Below are positions 34,465 through 42,772 of a DNA stretch of 64,000 bases, in pieces. The DNA lies in contig NZ_JAFBDI010000002.1 of assembly GCF_016908145.1 (NCBI RefSeq), positions 32,699 to 96,698 of the forward strand. The letters run 5' to 3'. Under the pieces are notes generated by a model. The model worked only from the letters and a program-made list of their open reading frames with translations. It was not told the DNA's origin and made no database searches. The DNA comes from Marinitoga litoralis (GTDB lineage: Bacteria; Thermotogota; Thermotogae; Petrotogales; Petrotogaceae). The position numbers were made by a program, and so were the translations under genes. Position 1 is the stretch's first letter. Each line of letters starts with the position of its first letter.

Positions 34465-35850
34465 TCACATCCCTCCCGCTACATTGGAAAGGTAATTGCT
34501 TATACCTTGTGTTATAAATTCTGGATTATAACTAATATAAATTATAAATAATCCTACTAATACTGCTAAAACAGCATAAGCAAATGTGTTTTCCAAGGAT
34601 AATTTTGTTTTTATTTCTTCTTTACCTTCAAAATTCCATAATTTAGCTAACATTCTAATGAAATATACACCTTCAATTAAACTTGAGAACAATAATAATG
34701 CAGGCAATAATAAATTGTTTGATTTAAATAAATCTGTTAATATAAACACTTTTACATAGAATCCATAGAATATTGGTAATCCAATTAAAGACATAGCTGC
34801 TACAGTAAAACCAAAACCTATTAATTTATGTTTTGAAAAAATTCCTTTTAATTTATCAATATTATCTGTACCTGCTTGTGAAAATATTGCACCAGCAATT
34901 GTAAACATAACTAATTTTGCTAAAGCATTATTAGCAACTAACATTAAAGCTCCACCTGTTGCACCTATTAAAAACATAGTAGCTGTTAAACCTGCTTGAG
35001 CAACACTTGAAAAAGCTAAAACTTTTCTCATATTTTTTTGTGCGAACGCTGCTGCTTCACCTAAAATGAATGTTAATATTGCAACAGATAAAAATACAAC
35101 ATTTAATGTTCCTTCTAAGTTAAATATTGATGTAAATAATCTTCCAAAAACCATAATTACTGCTGTTGCATAAGCTGAAGCAAAAATTGGACCACTTAAT
35201 TCATTTGCATTTCCATATACATTTTTTACCCATCCATTGAAAGGTAATATTTTTGCTTCAACTGCGAAACCAGCAAAAATAAATGTAAGTGCTAATAATA
35301 ATACATTGTTATTTACTAATCCTACTTTTAATGCCATATCTGCCATATTTAGTGTTCCAACAGTTGAATAAAGTATAATTATTCCTAATAAGTATAAGTT
35401 AGAACCTAATGCACCTAAAATAATATAGTTAAATGTTCCTCTGTATTCTTTTGTAAATGTTGAAATTATATATGCTGAAATAGATGCAATTTCTAAAAAT
35501 ACAAATAAGTTAAATAAATCCCCTGTTAATAACATTCCATTTAATGAAGCTAATGAAACCAATAATACTGTTGCATATTTCTTTATTGATCCAAATGAAA
35601 ATACAACTGATGCTGCAAAAACAACATTCAATATTATTAAACCAAAAATTGAATATTGATCTGCAACTAAATTAATACCAAATGGAGGTTTCCATCCACC
35701 AATAATAACTTCAGTTTCTTTTAATAAAAATGCACCTAAAACATTAAATAACACTGCTACAATTAAAAAAGTTTTATCTAACTTTTTAAACATTACAGAT
35801 AAAAACGCAAATAATAATGGTATTGCTATCATTAAGACAGGATTAATCAT
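34465..35850 (-). CDS. antiporter-like MrpD/NuoN family subunit (MbxH type)
   Basis: 461 residues from ATG 35850, set by GGGGAGTG just upstream within the mnhC-like gene (8-nt overlap). About 14 membrane helices. The MrpD core includes FLEIASISAYIIS, KILPFNGWVKNVYGNA, KNMRKVLAFSSVAQAG and a NNALAKLVMFTIAGAIF helix. It forms the ion-translocating unit next to the Mrp C/G/F subunits. Confidence 0.93.
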   Translation of the reverse strand: MINPVLMIAIPLLFAFLSVMFKKLDKTFLIVAVLFNVLGAFLLKETEVIIGGWKPPFGINLVADQYSIFGLIILNVVFAASVVFSFGSIKKYATVLLVSLASLNGMLLTGDLFNLFVFLEIASISAYIISTFTKEYRGTFNYIILGALGSNLYLLGIIILYSTVGTLNMADMALKVGLVNNNVLLLALTFIFAGFAVEAKILPFNGWVKNVYGNANELSGPIFASAYATAVIMVFGRLFTSIFNLEGTLNVVFLSVAILTFILGEAAAFAQKNMRKVLAFSSVAQAGLTATMFLIGATGGALMLVANNALAKLVMFTIAGAIFSQAGTDNIDKLKGIFSKHKLIGFGFTVAAMSLIGLPIFYGFYVKVFILTDLFKSNNLLLPALLLFSSLIEGVYFIRMLAKLWNFEGKEEIKTKLSLENTFAYAVLAVLVGLFIIYISYNPEFITQGISNYLSNVAGGM

Positions 35851-36187
35851 TGCTTTCACTCCCCATCTCGTCCATTTCCAAAGTTCCGTATTTTTCATAT
35901 ATTTTTCTCACAACAGTTAAAGAAAGTGCTGTAACTCCAACACCTATAACAATTGCTGTAAGAACTAATGCTTGTGGTAATGGATCTACAAAATTGTTGT
36001 TTGTTGATATTGCACCTTTAAATAGAATAGGAGCAATTCCGTCTTTTACGTAACCTGTTGAAATAATAAATAAATTAACTCCTACTTCTAAAACATTTAA
36101 AGCTACAACTAATTTAATCAAATTCTTTTGAGTTAATAATCCATATATTCCTATTAATATTAATCCTATAAATAAATATTGTATCAT
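35843..36187 (-). CDS. MrpC/NuoK-like subunit (MbxG type)
   Basis: 114 residues with three membrane helices. The NuoK/MnhC pattern is KNLIKLVVALNVLEVGVNLF in helix 2 and DPLPQALVLTAIVIGVGVTA before helix 3. It directly abuts the MnhB-like gene (no gap) and overlaps the MrpD-like gene. Confidence 0.93.
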   Translation of the reverse strand: MIQYLFIGLILIGIYGLLTQKNLIKLVVALNVLEVGVNLFIISTGYVKDGIAPILFKGAISTNNNFVDPLPQALVLTAIVIGVGVTALSLTVVRKIYEKYGTLEMDEMGSESND

Positions 36188-36940
36188 CTATTTCCCCTCC
36201 TCTGAGAGAAAATCTGAGATTAAATTTGAAAGCTCAGATCCTACTTTTAATCCAACAAAAATGTATACTATTGGAACAATTCCAGCACTAAATAAGTTAC
36301 CTACAATTCCTGTTGGTAAGAAATTGTATAAGAAATAACCACCCATTGTTAATCCTAATAATCCGAATATTAAATATAAACTTCCTGCAGTTCCTTCTAA
36401 AAATTTAAATGCCTTAACTTTTGTTTTAAATTCATCATCAGAAATATAGAATAATAACACTGCAGAAGCAATCATAGAACCTCCAGGAAATCCTCCTCCA
36501 GGTGTTAAATGCCCGTGAATGAAAATATATATACCTGTAATTAAAATTATTCCAGCTATTATTCTAACTCCTGCTCTTAAAATGAAATTTGGTTTTGTTT
36601 TAAATTTCATTCTTGAGTTTCCACGTAACAACAATCCAACACCTAAAGCTGAAACAAATAAAACTGTAACTTCTCCTAAAGTATCAAATGATCTGTAATT
36701 AACAACTATTGATGTAACCATGTTAGCAGAACCACTTTCTGCGTTATTTGTTTCATTAAAAACTACTTCAGATTCATTTCCGTTTACACTCTTTTTAACA
36801 TATTTTTCTGAAACTCTTTCTGATAAATTTACTTCCCCAAATTTAGGAAATAATTTTCCATTTCCTTCAGTGTATAAATTTGAATATATAAATAATCCTA
36901 AAACAGCAACTAATAATATAGCTATTAATCTTTTCATCAT
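36188..36940 (-). CDS. MbhE-MrpB fusion-like membrane subunit
   Basis: 250 residues. A signal-anchor-like helix and a soluble stretch of about 60 residues come first. Then SFDTLGEVTVLFVSALGVGLLL matches the MbhE/C-terminal MrpA segment, and GHLTPGGGFPGGSMIASAVLL is the MrpB signature. Two subunits that are separate in Mrp/Mbh systems are therefore carried on one chain. It overlaps the upstream DUF4040-like gene by 4 nt. Confidence 0.9.
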   Translation of the reverse strand: MMKRLIAILLVAVLGLFIYSNLYTEGNGKLFPKFGEVNLSERVSEKYVKKSVNGNESEVVFNETNNAESGSANMVTSIVVNYRSFDTLGEVTVLFVSALGVGLLLRGNSRMKFKTKPNFILRAGVRIIAGIILITGIYIFIHGHLTPGGGFPGGSMIASAVLLFYISDDEFKTKVKAFKFLEGTAGSLYLIFGLLGLTMGGYFLYNFLPTGIVGNLFSAGIVPIVYIFVGLKVGSELSNLISDFLSEEGK

Positions 36941-37182
36941 TCTTTATCACCAGCCTTTTTTATTGAAAAAAGGGTAAAAATAAATACTGCAGTAACTAAT
37001 CCAGAACCTATTACAGCCTCAGTTATCGCAACATCTGGTGCTTTCATAAATACAAACGAAACTACTGATAACATACTTAAAATAGATAAATAAATTATTG
37101 AATTTATAATTTTTTTAGATTCAATTGCTAAAAAAGCAAAAACTAAAAGAGTTATACCTACTATAATTTCAATTGTTTGCAT
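36937..37182 (-). CDS. MbhD-like (DUF4040, MrpA segment) subunit
   Basis: 81 residues from ATG 37182, chosen because GAGGTG lies six bases upstream; ATG 37188 is too close to it. Three membrane helices, with KAPDVAITEAVIGSGLVTAVF, the hallmark of the MrpA C-terminal/MbhD module. It overlaps the mrpG-like gene by 14 nt. Confidence 0.9.
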   Translation of the reverse strand: MQTIEIIVGITLLVFAFLAIESKKIINSIIYLSILSMLSVVSFVFMKAPDVAITEAVIGSGLVTAVFIFTLFSIKKAGDKE

Positions 37183-37510
37183 TTTCATCACCTCTACTTT
37201 GGTAGAGTTCCTCAATATCATTCTTAACCAATTTAAATGGTTTTACTCCATATATATATGAAGCTTTACCTAAAACAGAACTTCCTACTGGGTTTGTAAT
37301 AGTTAAAAATAATATTATCAATAACGCTTTTACAAACCATTCTGGTTGAGCTATTCCTACACCTAAAACTAATGAAAATGTTCCTAAGGTTGTAGCTTTT
37401 GTTGCAGCTTGAAGTCTATTGTATACATCTGGCATTCTGTATAATCCTAAACCTCCAAGTAAATAAAAAAGAGCACCTATTATCATAAAAATATATCCTA
37501 TAGCACTCAT
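37169..37510 (-). CDS. MrpG-like subunit
   Basis: 113 residues with three membrane helices and the MnhG/PhaG signature GGLGLYRMPDVYNRLQAATKA followed by LTITNPVGSSVLGKA. It starts within the mrpF-like stop (ATGA overlap). Confidence 0.95.
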   Translation of the reverse strand: MSAIGYIFMIIGALFYLLGGLGLYRMPDVYNRLQAATKATTLGTFSLVLGVGIAQPEWFVKALLIILFLTITNPVGSSVLGKASYIYGVKPFKLVKNDIEELYQSRGDENANN

Positions 37511-37755
37511 TTTTTCCCCTCCAAATAACGGGCAATAACTACTGTTTCTAAGAAGGATAACGCCCCATAAACTAATGCAATATCTAAATACAACTCACTT
37601 TTTAAAATAAATGCAATAAACACTATAGAACCTGTAATTATTACATTTAAAGTATCTACTGCAACTACTCTATCTGGTGTAGTAGGTCCAAAAATTAATC
37701 TTAAAACTGAAAATAATGCACCTATAGCTATTAAAGAACCTATAAACATAATCAT
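37507..37755 (-). CDS. MrpF-like subunit
   Basis: 82 residues with three membrane helices and the MnhF block RLIFGPTTPDRVVAVDTLNV, then ALVYGALSFLETVVIARYL. It overlaps the mrpE-like gene by 4 nt. Confidence 0.95.
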   Translation of the reverse strand: MIMFIGSLIAIGALFSVLRLIFGPTTPDRVVAVDTLNVIITGSIVFIAFILKSELYLDIALVYGALSFLETVVIARYLEGKK

Positions 37756-38237
37756 TTATATATCCCTCCCAAAAGTTTCTCAAATTTTCCAGAAACATGT
37801 TTTTGATATTCTTCGGGAGTTTCGCCTTTAACGTCAATCCAATGAATATAAATATTTTCATCATCTGCTTCAAGAGATAATGTACCGGGAGTTAAAGTAA
37901 TTGAATTTGCTAAAGTTAATTTTCCAACATTACTTTTTAAATTAGTTGGTACTTTTACAATACCTGGATTTAATGGTAATGATGGATTTAATACTCTTGC
38001 TGCAACATCTATATTTGCTTTTATCATTTCAGCAATAAAAACTGGAACGTAAGCAAATACAAAAATGAATAGTTTTGGAATAATATCTAACCCAAAAGAA
38101 TAATCAACAACGCTTGATATTACTCCAGCTAAAATAAGAGAAACTAAAAACCCTGTGAGTAATTCTGCTGTATTAAAGCCCGTTAATGCAACCCAAATTA
38201 CCCATAGGGTCAAAAAAGTTGAAATATACTTTTTCAA
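37752..38237 (-). CDS. MrpE-like subunit
   Basis: 161 residues. Two or three N-terminal membrane helices are followed by a cytoplasmic beta domain with LTLANSITLTPGTLSLEADD and IHWIDVKGETPEE, typical of MnhE. It is the first structural gene of the MBX-like operon; AGGAGGG precedes the ATG. The 59-nt gap to the arsR-like gene contains a TTTGTGAAAAAAAT motif (38261-38274, + strand) also found upstream of the hydrogenase operon. Confidence 0.94.
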   Translation of the reverse strand: MKKYISTFLTLWVIWVALTGFNTAELLTGFLVSLILAGVISSVVDYSFGLDIIPKLFIFVFAYVPVFIAEMIKANIDVAARVLNPSLPLNPGIVKVPTNLKSNVGKLTLANSITLTPGTLSLEADDENIYIHWIDVKGETPEEYQKHVSGKFEKLLGGIYK

Positions 38238-38296
38238 AATACTCCCTCCTTTTTAAATATTTTGTGAAAAAAATCTTTATTGAGTTTCGATTAAAA

Positions 38297-38608
38297 CTAC
38301 ATATTACTAAAAATATCATTTGCTTCTTTTAATTCTTGTGAAATTATTCTTTTTCCATCAAATAAAAGTTCCAAAACTAATTCATGTTTTAATTTACAAT
38401 AAACATTATTCCCTTTTTTTTCTTTTTCTATAATTCCATTTTCTTCTAAAATTTTTAAATGTTGAGATATACTTGATTGACTAGTCTTTAATTTTTCAGA
38501 TAATTCTAATACAGATAACGATTCACTACTTAATAGTTTTACTATCCTTAGCCTTATTGGGTGAGCTAAAGATTTAAATACATTTGAAATTAAATTGCAT
38601 TCATCCAA
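38297..38608 (-). CDS. ArsR family transcriptional regulator
   Basis: 103 residues. The winged helix-turn-helix reads SLAHPIRLRIVKLLSSESLSV then KLKTSQSSISQHLKILEENG, a standard ArsR/SmtB core. Cysteines are only C4 and one in NVYCKLKH, so the CxC metal site and a CxxC redox switch are both absent. It is co-directional with and 59 nt upstream of the MBX-like genes and probably heads that operon. In Pyrococcus an ArsR-fold regulator (SurR) controls the analogous complexes; a similar role here is inference. Confidence 0.92.
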   Translation of the reverse strand: MDECNLISNVFKSLAHPIRLRIVKLLSSESLSVLELSEKLKTSQSSISQHLKILEENGIIEKEKKGNNVYCKLKHELVLELLFDGKRIISQELKEANDIFSNM

Positions 38609-38642
38609 AATATCATCTCCCCATTAATTATTAACAAAAAAG

Positions 38643-38670
38643 AATATTAGAAAATTCTAATATTATTATA
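38643..38670 (-). promoter_or_regulatory. arsR promoter -10 box with overlapping palindromic operator
   Basis: Minus-strand TATAAT (38670-38665) is immediately followed by a perfect inverted repeat, arms AATATTAGAA (38643-38652) and TTCTAATATT (38655-38664) with a 2-bp centre, covering the expected start site. This is the position expected for autorepression by the ArsR protein. A T-run follows the repeat on the minus strand, so an attenuator is a second possibility. No good -35 is visible. Confidence 0.6.
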
Positions 38671-38764
38671 ATACATAATTTTAAAAATAAAAAATATAGA
38701 TTTTATTATACTATAAGCAATAATTAAAAATAATCATTTCTAATTACCCATAATACAAAAAAAC

Positions 38765-38800
38765 AAACAAAGGGCACTAAAATGCCCTTTGTTTCTTTAT
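38765..38800 (-). terminator. terminator after the pyrophosphatase gene
   Basis: 12-bp stem AAACAAAGGGCA (38765-38776) / TGCCCTTTGTTT (38783-38794), loop CTAAAA, with an A-run on the plus strand giving a minus-strand T-run. Confidence 0.87.
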
Positions 38801-38836
38801 TTACAAAGATTTAAATATAGATTTTTTTTATCGGAA

Positions 38837-40459
38837 TTAAATATTTCTAATTATTAATGGCATAACTTGTTTCTTTCTTGATACTACTCGATCTAAATAT
38901 GCGATTTGATTTTCAAATGTTTTTTTAAATATTTTTTCTGCTAATTTGTATTGGCCTGCAGCAAATACATATGATCCTTCTTTTAATACGTCTGTAAGTA
39001 AAAATAAAAATAATGTATAATTTCTTTCCTTTGCTATATTTTCCATAGTGTATATTATTTTTTCTTTTTTTTCTAAAATCATTTGTGGATCAATTACTTC
39101 AATTTGCGACACAGCAATAATACCTCTACTTAATCTTGATTCTTTTAGATCTATAGAGAGTATTTCTTTTTCAGAAAATCCCTCCAAATCTGTTTTTGCT
39201 TTATACATTTTTATTCCATATTCTATAGGATCAATGTTTAAAATTTGAGAAATTTCTTCTACTGCTTTTTTATCTTCTTCGGTGCATGTTGGTGATTTCA
39301 ATATCATAGTATCAGACAATATTGCTGATAACATAAGTCCTGCTATTTCTTTTGGTGGATTTATACCATTTTTCTTATATAAATCCCAAATGATTGTATT
39401 AGTGCATCCAACTGGTCTTATATGTGCAGTAATTGGAAGTCCTGTCTCCAAACCTCCTAATCTATGATGATCAACTATTTCTAAAATTTCTGCTTCTTCT
39501 ATACCTTCAACAGTTTGAGAGCGTTCTGAATGATCTACTAAAATTACTTTTTTATTTTTCGGTCTGATTAAATCATGTCTTGTAATTATACCTTTTACTT
39601 TACCCCCTTGATCTATTACAACAGCTACACCTTTTTTATCTTGCATTAATTCTTCTTCAAAATCTTTTAATATTTCATCTGGATGTGTAGTTAAAGGATT
39701 TTTTTCCATGATCCTTTCAGCATGAGTACTTAATCTTAATAATCTTCCAGTAACATAAGTTGGATGAGGAGATACCACTATTGGAATATTATTCTTATTC
39801 GCTAAATGAATTATTTCATTATCCGGATAAAAATTTCCAGTTATTATTAAACAACTTACCTCTTTTTCTATTGCTATTTTTTGAACATCTTGTCTATTAC
39901 CAGTTATTAACACATCATCTTTTTTTACATATGTTTTAACTTCTTCAGCTGTCATTGCTCCAATAATTGGACATCCTTTAAGTTTTTTATTTTCATCTCC
40001 AACTAATAACTTTCCATTCATTGTCTTTATTACATCTTTTACTTTAGGTGGATTTTCTTCTAAAGAAAAATTCTGTATTTCTTTTAAAAAATAATTTGCA
40101 ATTTCTCTTTCAGTTACTAAACCTTTTAAATTATTATTATCATCTACAACTGGAATACTTTTTATTTGTTTTTCTAACATAGTATTTCCGATTTCATATA
40201 TAGTCGAATTAATATTTGTAGATATCACATTTTTCATCATTGCATCTTTAACTTGAATATATACATTTTCCAAATATTCTGGTGTATTGACTTTAAAATA
40301 TTCTAAAACAAACTTACTTTCAGGATTTAAATCTCCTAATCTAAATGGAATATATTCATTATTATCCATTTGATTTTTCAAAAAAGAATATGTAATTGCA
40401 GCAGTTATGCTATCAGTATCTGGTCTTTGATGACCAAAAACATATATTTTTTCTTTCAT
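38837..40459 (-). CDS. ppaC: manganese-dependent inorganic pyrophosphatase with CBS and DRTGG domains
   Basis: 540 residues, much longer than the 310-residue basic family II enzyme because regulatory domains are inserted. N-terminal DHH motif GHQRPDTDSITAAI; CBS repeat 1 about residues 70-130; a DRTGG-like segment about 165-240 (the MTAEEV region); CBS repeat 2 about 250-305; then the DHH metal site DHSERSQTVEGIEEAEILEI with VDHHRLGG and a DHHA2 C-terminal domain. It hydrolyses pyrophosphate; the CBS pair binds adenine nucleotides for allosteric control in this class. Confidence 0.94.
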   Translation of the reverse strand: MKEKIYVFGHQRPDTDSITAAITYSFLKNQMDNNEYIPFRLGDLNPESKFVLEYFKVNTPEYLENVYIQVKDAMMKNVISTNINSTIYEIGNTMLEKQIKSIPVVDDNNNLKGLVTEREIANYFLKEIQNFSLEENPPKVKDVIKTMNGKLLVGDENKKLKGCPIIGAMTAEEVKTYVKKDDVLITGNRQDVQKIAIEKEVSCLIITGNFYPDNEIIHLANKNNIPIVVSPHPTYVTGRLLRLSTHAERIMEKNPLTTHPDEILKDFEEELMQDKKGVAVVIDQGGKVKGIITRHDLIRPKNKKVILVDHSERSQTVEGIEEAEILEIVDHHRLGGLETGLPITAHIRPVGCTNTIIWDLYKKNGINPPKEIAGLMLSAILSDTMILKSPTCTEEDKKAVEEISQILNIDPIEYGIKMYKAKTDLEGFSEKEILSIDLKESRLSRGIIAVSQIEVIDPQMILEKKEKIIYTMENIAKERNYTLFLFLLTDVLKEGSYVFAAGQYKLAEKIFKKTFENQIAYLDRVVSRKKQVMPLIIRNI

Positions 40460-40506
40460 TATATCCCCTCCATAATAATCTAAGGGATATTATAACATAA
40501 AAAAAT

Positions 40507-40528
40507 GCCGATATCAAAAGATATCGGC
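40507..40528 (-). terminator. intrinsic terminator after the 319-residue membrane protein gene
   Basis: 9-bp perfect stem GCCGATATC / GATATCGGC with AAAA loop, followed on the minus strand by a seven-T run. Confidence 0.9.
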
Positions 40529-41488
40529 TCAATGATCTTTTTTTGGTATAAATTTAAATATTATTGTATAAACAAATAATAACAATAATACTCCTCCATA
40601 TAATGCTACTGGAATAAATGTTAGTTCATATAATTTATTAAATCCTCTGAAATAATATAATATTATAACTAGAGTTATATAGAGTATCCAATTAATTAAA
40701 TACATTATTTTCTTCATTTTTAATCCATACTGATAAGTCATAACAAACATAAACAAAAAGCCTATTAAGAACATCGGCCATACTTCTTGACCTTTTTGCA
40801 AAGCAATTGACAAAGCATGTAATGCAACAAAAGTTTCTAATATTGCAATCCATTTTAAATTGTAATGTATTGGTGTATAAATCATAGATGCTTGAATAAA
40901 TAATAAAAACATATATATAAATCCTATTAATAATCCAATTTCTCCTTCCATTGGATGAAACCAAAAAGTATATATTAAAGCCCAACTAATATATATTCCA
41001 TGCCATTTTTTTACATTTTCTATATATTCTTTTTTTATTCCAATAGATTTTCCAAAAAACATTCCTCTTTTATTATCTAACATAAATAAAATTAGTACTA
41101 ACATAACAATAACAGAATATTGACTTGACCATATAGGAACATCTTGAGCAATTCCGTCATAAAATAAATGGGTTTGGATTAAATGCAAAACAACAAAAAT
41201 TATATTAGAATAAAATAACAATCGAAGATATTTATCTCTTTTTTCTTTCTTATTGATTGCTAGAAAAGCTAAAGTCCAAACTGTAATCTGATGAATAATA
41301 TATCCACCCCAAGAAGTAATTCTACCCCAAAAGGTTGGTTCAGGTAATTTCCAATAATACCATGATGCACCTTTATCCTCTAAATGAGGAAATTTTGATA
41401 AATTAGGTCCTAATAACCAAATCAAAGCTGCTATTATTACATATATAATTAATCCACTGTAAAAAATCTTCTTATAATCTTTTTTCAT
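40529..41488 (-). CDS. polytopic membrane protein of unknown function
   Basis: 319 residues with about nine hydrophobic segments. The first extracytoplasmic loop is tryptophan-rich (GASWYYWKLPEPTFWGRITSW), and histidines recur within or next to helices (IIHQITVW, HLIQTHLFYD, FWFHPMEGE, LHALSIAL). I recognise no family. It has an AGGAGG ribosome site and its own terminator, so it is a single-gene unit. The helix-associated histidines could suggest a haem- or quinone-linked or metal-linked role, but this is speculation. Confidence 0.85.
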   Translation of the reverse strand: MKKDYKKIFYSGLIIYVIIAALIWLLGPNLSKFPHLEDKGASWYYWKLPEPTFWGRITSWGGYIIHQITVWTLAFLAINKKEKRDKYLRLLFYSNIIFVVLHLIQTHLFYDGIAQDVPIWSSQYSVIVMLVLILFMLDNKRGMFFGKSIGIKKEYIENVKKWHGIYISWALIYTFWFHPMEGEIGLLIGFIYMFLLFIQASMIYTPIHYNLKWIAILETFVALHALSIALQKGQEVWPMFLIGFLFMFVMTYQYGLKMKKIMYLINWILYITLVIILYYFRGFNKLYELTFIPVALYGGVLLLLFVYTIIFKFIPKKDH

Positions 41489-41750
41489 AAATACCTCCTA
41501 ATAAATATTTTATATGTTTTTCTAAATATAAATAAATGCTTTTATTTATAATATTACATCAACAAAAATATAAATTTTTTTTATAAATTACGAAAGATAA
41601 ATTTGAATGATGAAAAATAAATTTTTAAAGACTATTAAATAAAAAATATAAATATAAGATTTACAAAAAACTATTACTTAATTTGATAATAATGAAAAAA
41701 TTAATAAAGGTTATAGAATATAGAAAAGTAAGAAATTATTCCTATTTTTT

Positions 41751-41791
41751 ATATTAAATACCATCCCGATTAATCGAATGGTATTTAATAT
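41751..41791 (-). terminator. long hairpin downstream of the ferritin-like gene
   Basis: 14-bp stem ATATTAAATACCAT (41751-41764) / ATGGTATTTAATAT (41778-41791). The loop itself contains the palindrome CGATTAATCG. It acts as terminator for the broken ferritin-like gene. The remaining 41489-41750 stretch is very AT-rich with nothing recognisable. Confidence 0.65.
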
Positions 41792-41814
41792 AATATGAAG
41801 AAAATCATCTCTAT

Positions 41815-42129
41815 TTATACCTTTTTTTTATTTAGTCTTTCTATTTCTTCTTCCACCTCTTTTGCACCTTCTTCATAAAATTTTTCTTCTTCTGGGTCCA
41901 ATTCTTTTAATAATCTTAAAAATTCACCAGCATGAACTCTTTCTTCATTAGCAATATCTATTAATACCTCTTTAGCTAATTCATTATCAATTGATTCTGC
42001 TAATTGCATATACAATTGAACTGCTTCATATTCAGCCGAAATAAAAAATCAAATAGCTCTAATTAATTCTTCCTTAGTTAATTTCTCTTTACTTTTCAAT
42101 ACTGAAAATGGATTTGAAAATTCTGGCAT
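41815..42129 (-). pseudogene. ferritin-like/rubrerythrin-domain protein, interrupted by in-frame TGA
   Basis: A 105-codon frame from ATG 42129 (preceded by AGGGGGG) to 41815 encodes a ferritin-like domain: MPEFSNPFSV, LTKEELIRAI, AEYEAVQLYMQLAE and IANEERVHAGEFLRLLKELD with the diiron ExxH motif EERVH. Codon 27 is TGA (42051-42049) in the context RAI-stop-FFISAEYEA, where relatives typically have an Arg, so a single substitution from AGA or CGA explains it. The upstream 26 codons keep start and ribosome site. This group includes encapsulin cargo proteins; no encapsulin gene is in the window. Confidence 0.8.
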
Positions 42130-42266
42130 TATTATCCCCCCTATATAATCTTGAATCATTACATTATCGTAAAAGTTTTATCAAAAAGGTATTTACCAGT
42201 AGCAAAATAATGGATTTGTTTTTAATCATTAAACATAATTAGTCATATTAATATTATATCACAAAA

Positions 42267-42291
42267 AAAATGATGGCAATGCCATCATTTT
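42267..42291 (-). terminator. intrinsic terminator after the 141-residue gene
   Basis: 11-bp stem AAAATGATGGC / GCCATCATTTT with AAT loop, nine-base A-run on the plus strand. Confidence 0.88.
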
Positions 42292-42715
42292 AAGGAATAT
42301 CTATTATTAATAAATAAATATTATCTGGATTATTATTATTTTTTATTTCTTCAAAATATTTATAATCATCAATATGCTCAAACTCATTACCATCATGATA
42401 AACCAATTTCCATTCTTCAGGATAAGCATACTTCCCATTTTCATATCTTTTTAAATTATCTTTTAATTGATTAAAAATATAATCATCTTCAGGTACTTTT
42501 CCTTCAAATTTTTTTATTAAATTTTCTGAAGCTTCATATAATCCCTTATACATTGAAACTAATTCACTAACTGTATCTTCGAATAACTTTGATTCAGATG
42601 AATAATTTATACATGATGAGACATTAAATTCTCCATATCTTGCAGCATATTTTGAAGCCAATGACTTTGCATTATATTCATCATCTGCAATTAGTATTAA
42701 ACCATATGTATACAT
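42290..42715 (-). CDS. hypothetical protein
   Basis: 141-residue soluble acidic protein with AGGAGG ahead of the ATG. Residues 1-20 (YTYGLILIADDEYNAKSLAS) look like the beginning of an alpha/beta fold; the centre is helical and the C-terminus ends in NIYLLIIDIP. No family is recognised. It lies 57 nt downstream of the hydrogenase large-subunit gene, after a hairpin that may be only a partial terminator, so it may be co-transcribed with hydA. Confidence 0.75.
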   Translation of the reverse strand: MYTYGLILIADDEYNAKSLASKYAARYGEFNVSSCINYSSESKLFEDTVSELVSMYKGLYEASENLIKKFEGKVPEDDYIFNQLKDNLKRYENGKYAYPEEWKLVYHDGNEFEHIDDYKYFEEIKNNNNPDNIYLLIIDIP

Positions 42716-42734
42716 AAAATACCTCCTTCTATAA

Positions 42735-42763
42735 ATATAGGCGGGAATTTACCCCGCCTATAT
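42735..42763 (-). terminator. hairpin after hydA
   Basis: Perfect 11-bp stem ATATAGGCGGG / CCCGCCTATAT with a seven-base loop just 3' of the hydA stop. The minus-strand T-run after it is short, so termination may be incomplete. Confidence 0.6.
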
Positions 42764-42772
42764 ATTATATCA

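Noticed and set aside
40692..40985. 97-codon minus-strand frame inside the unknown membrane protein gene
   Set aside because: Out-of-frame shadow of a longer gene that has a ribosome site and membrane-protein pattern.
41489..41750. AT-rich intergenic region considered for a small RNA or gene
   Set aside because: No ribosome site with an open frame, no stable GC-containing hairpin and no promoter-terminator pair could be identified.
42049..42051. TGA recoding (alternative genetic code) suggested by two in-frame TGA codons
   Set aside because: Many genes in the window end at TGA with the next gene beginning at that point, so TGA is a working stop.
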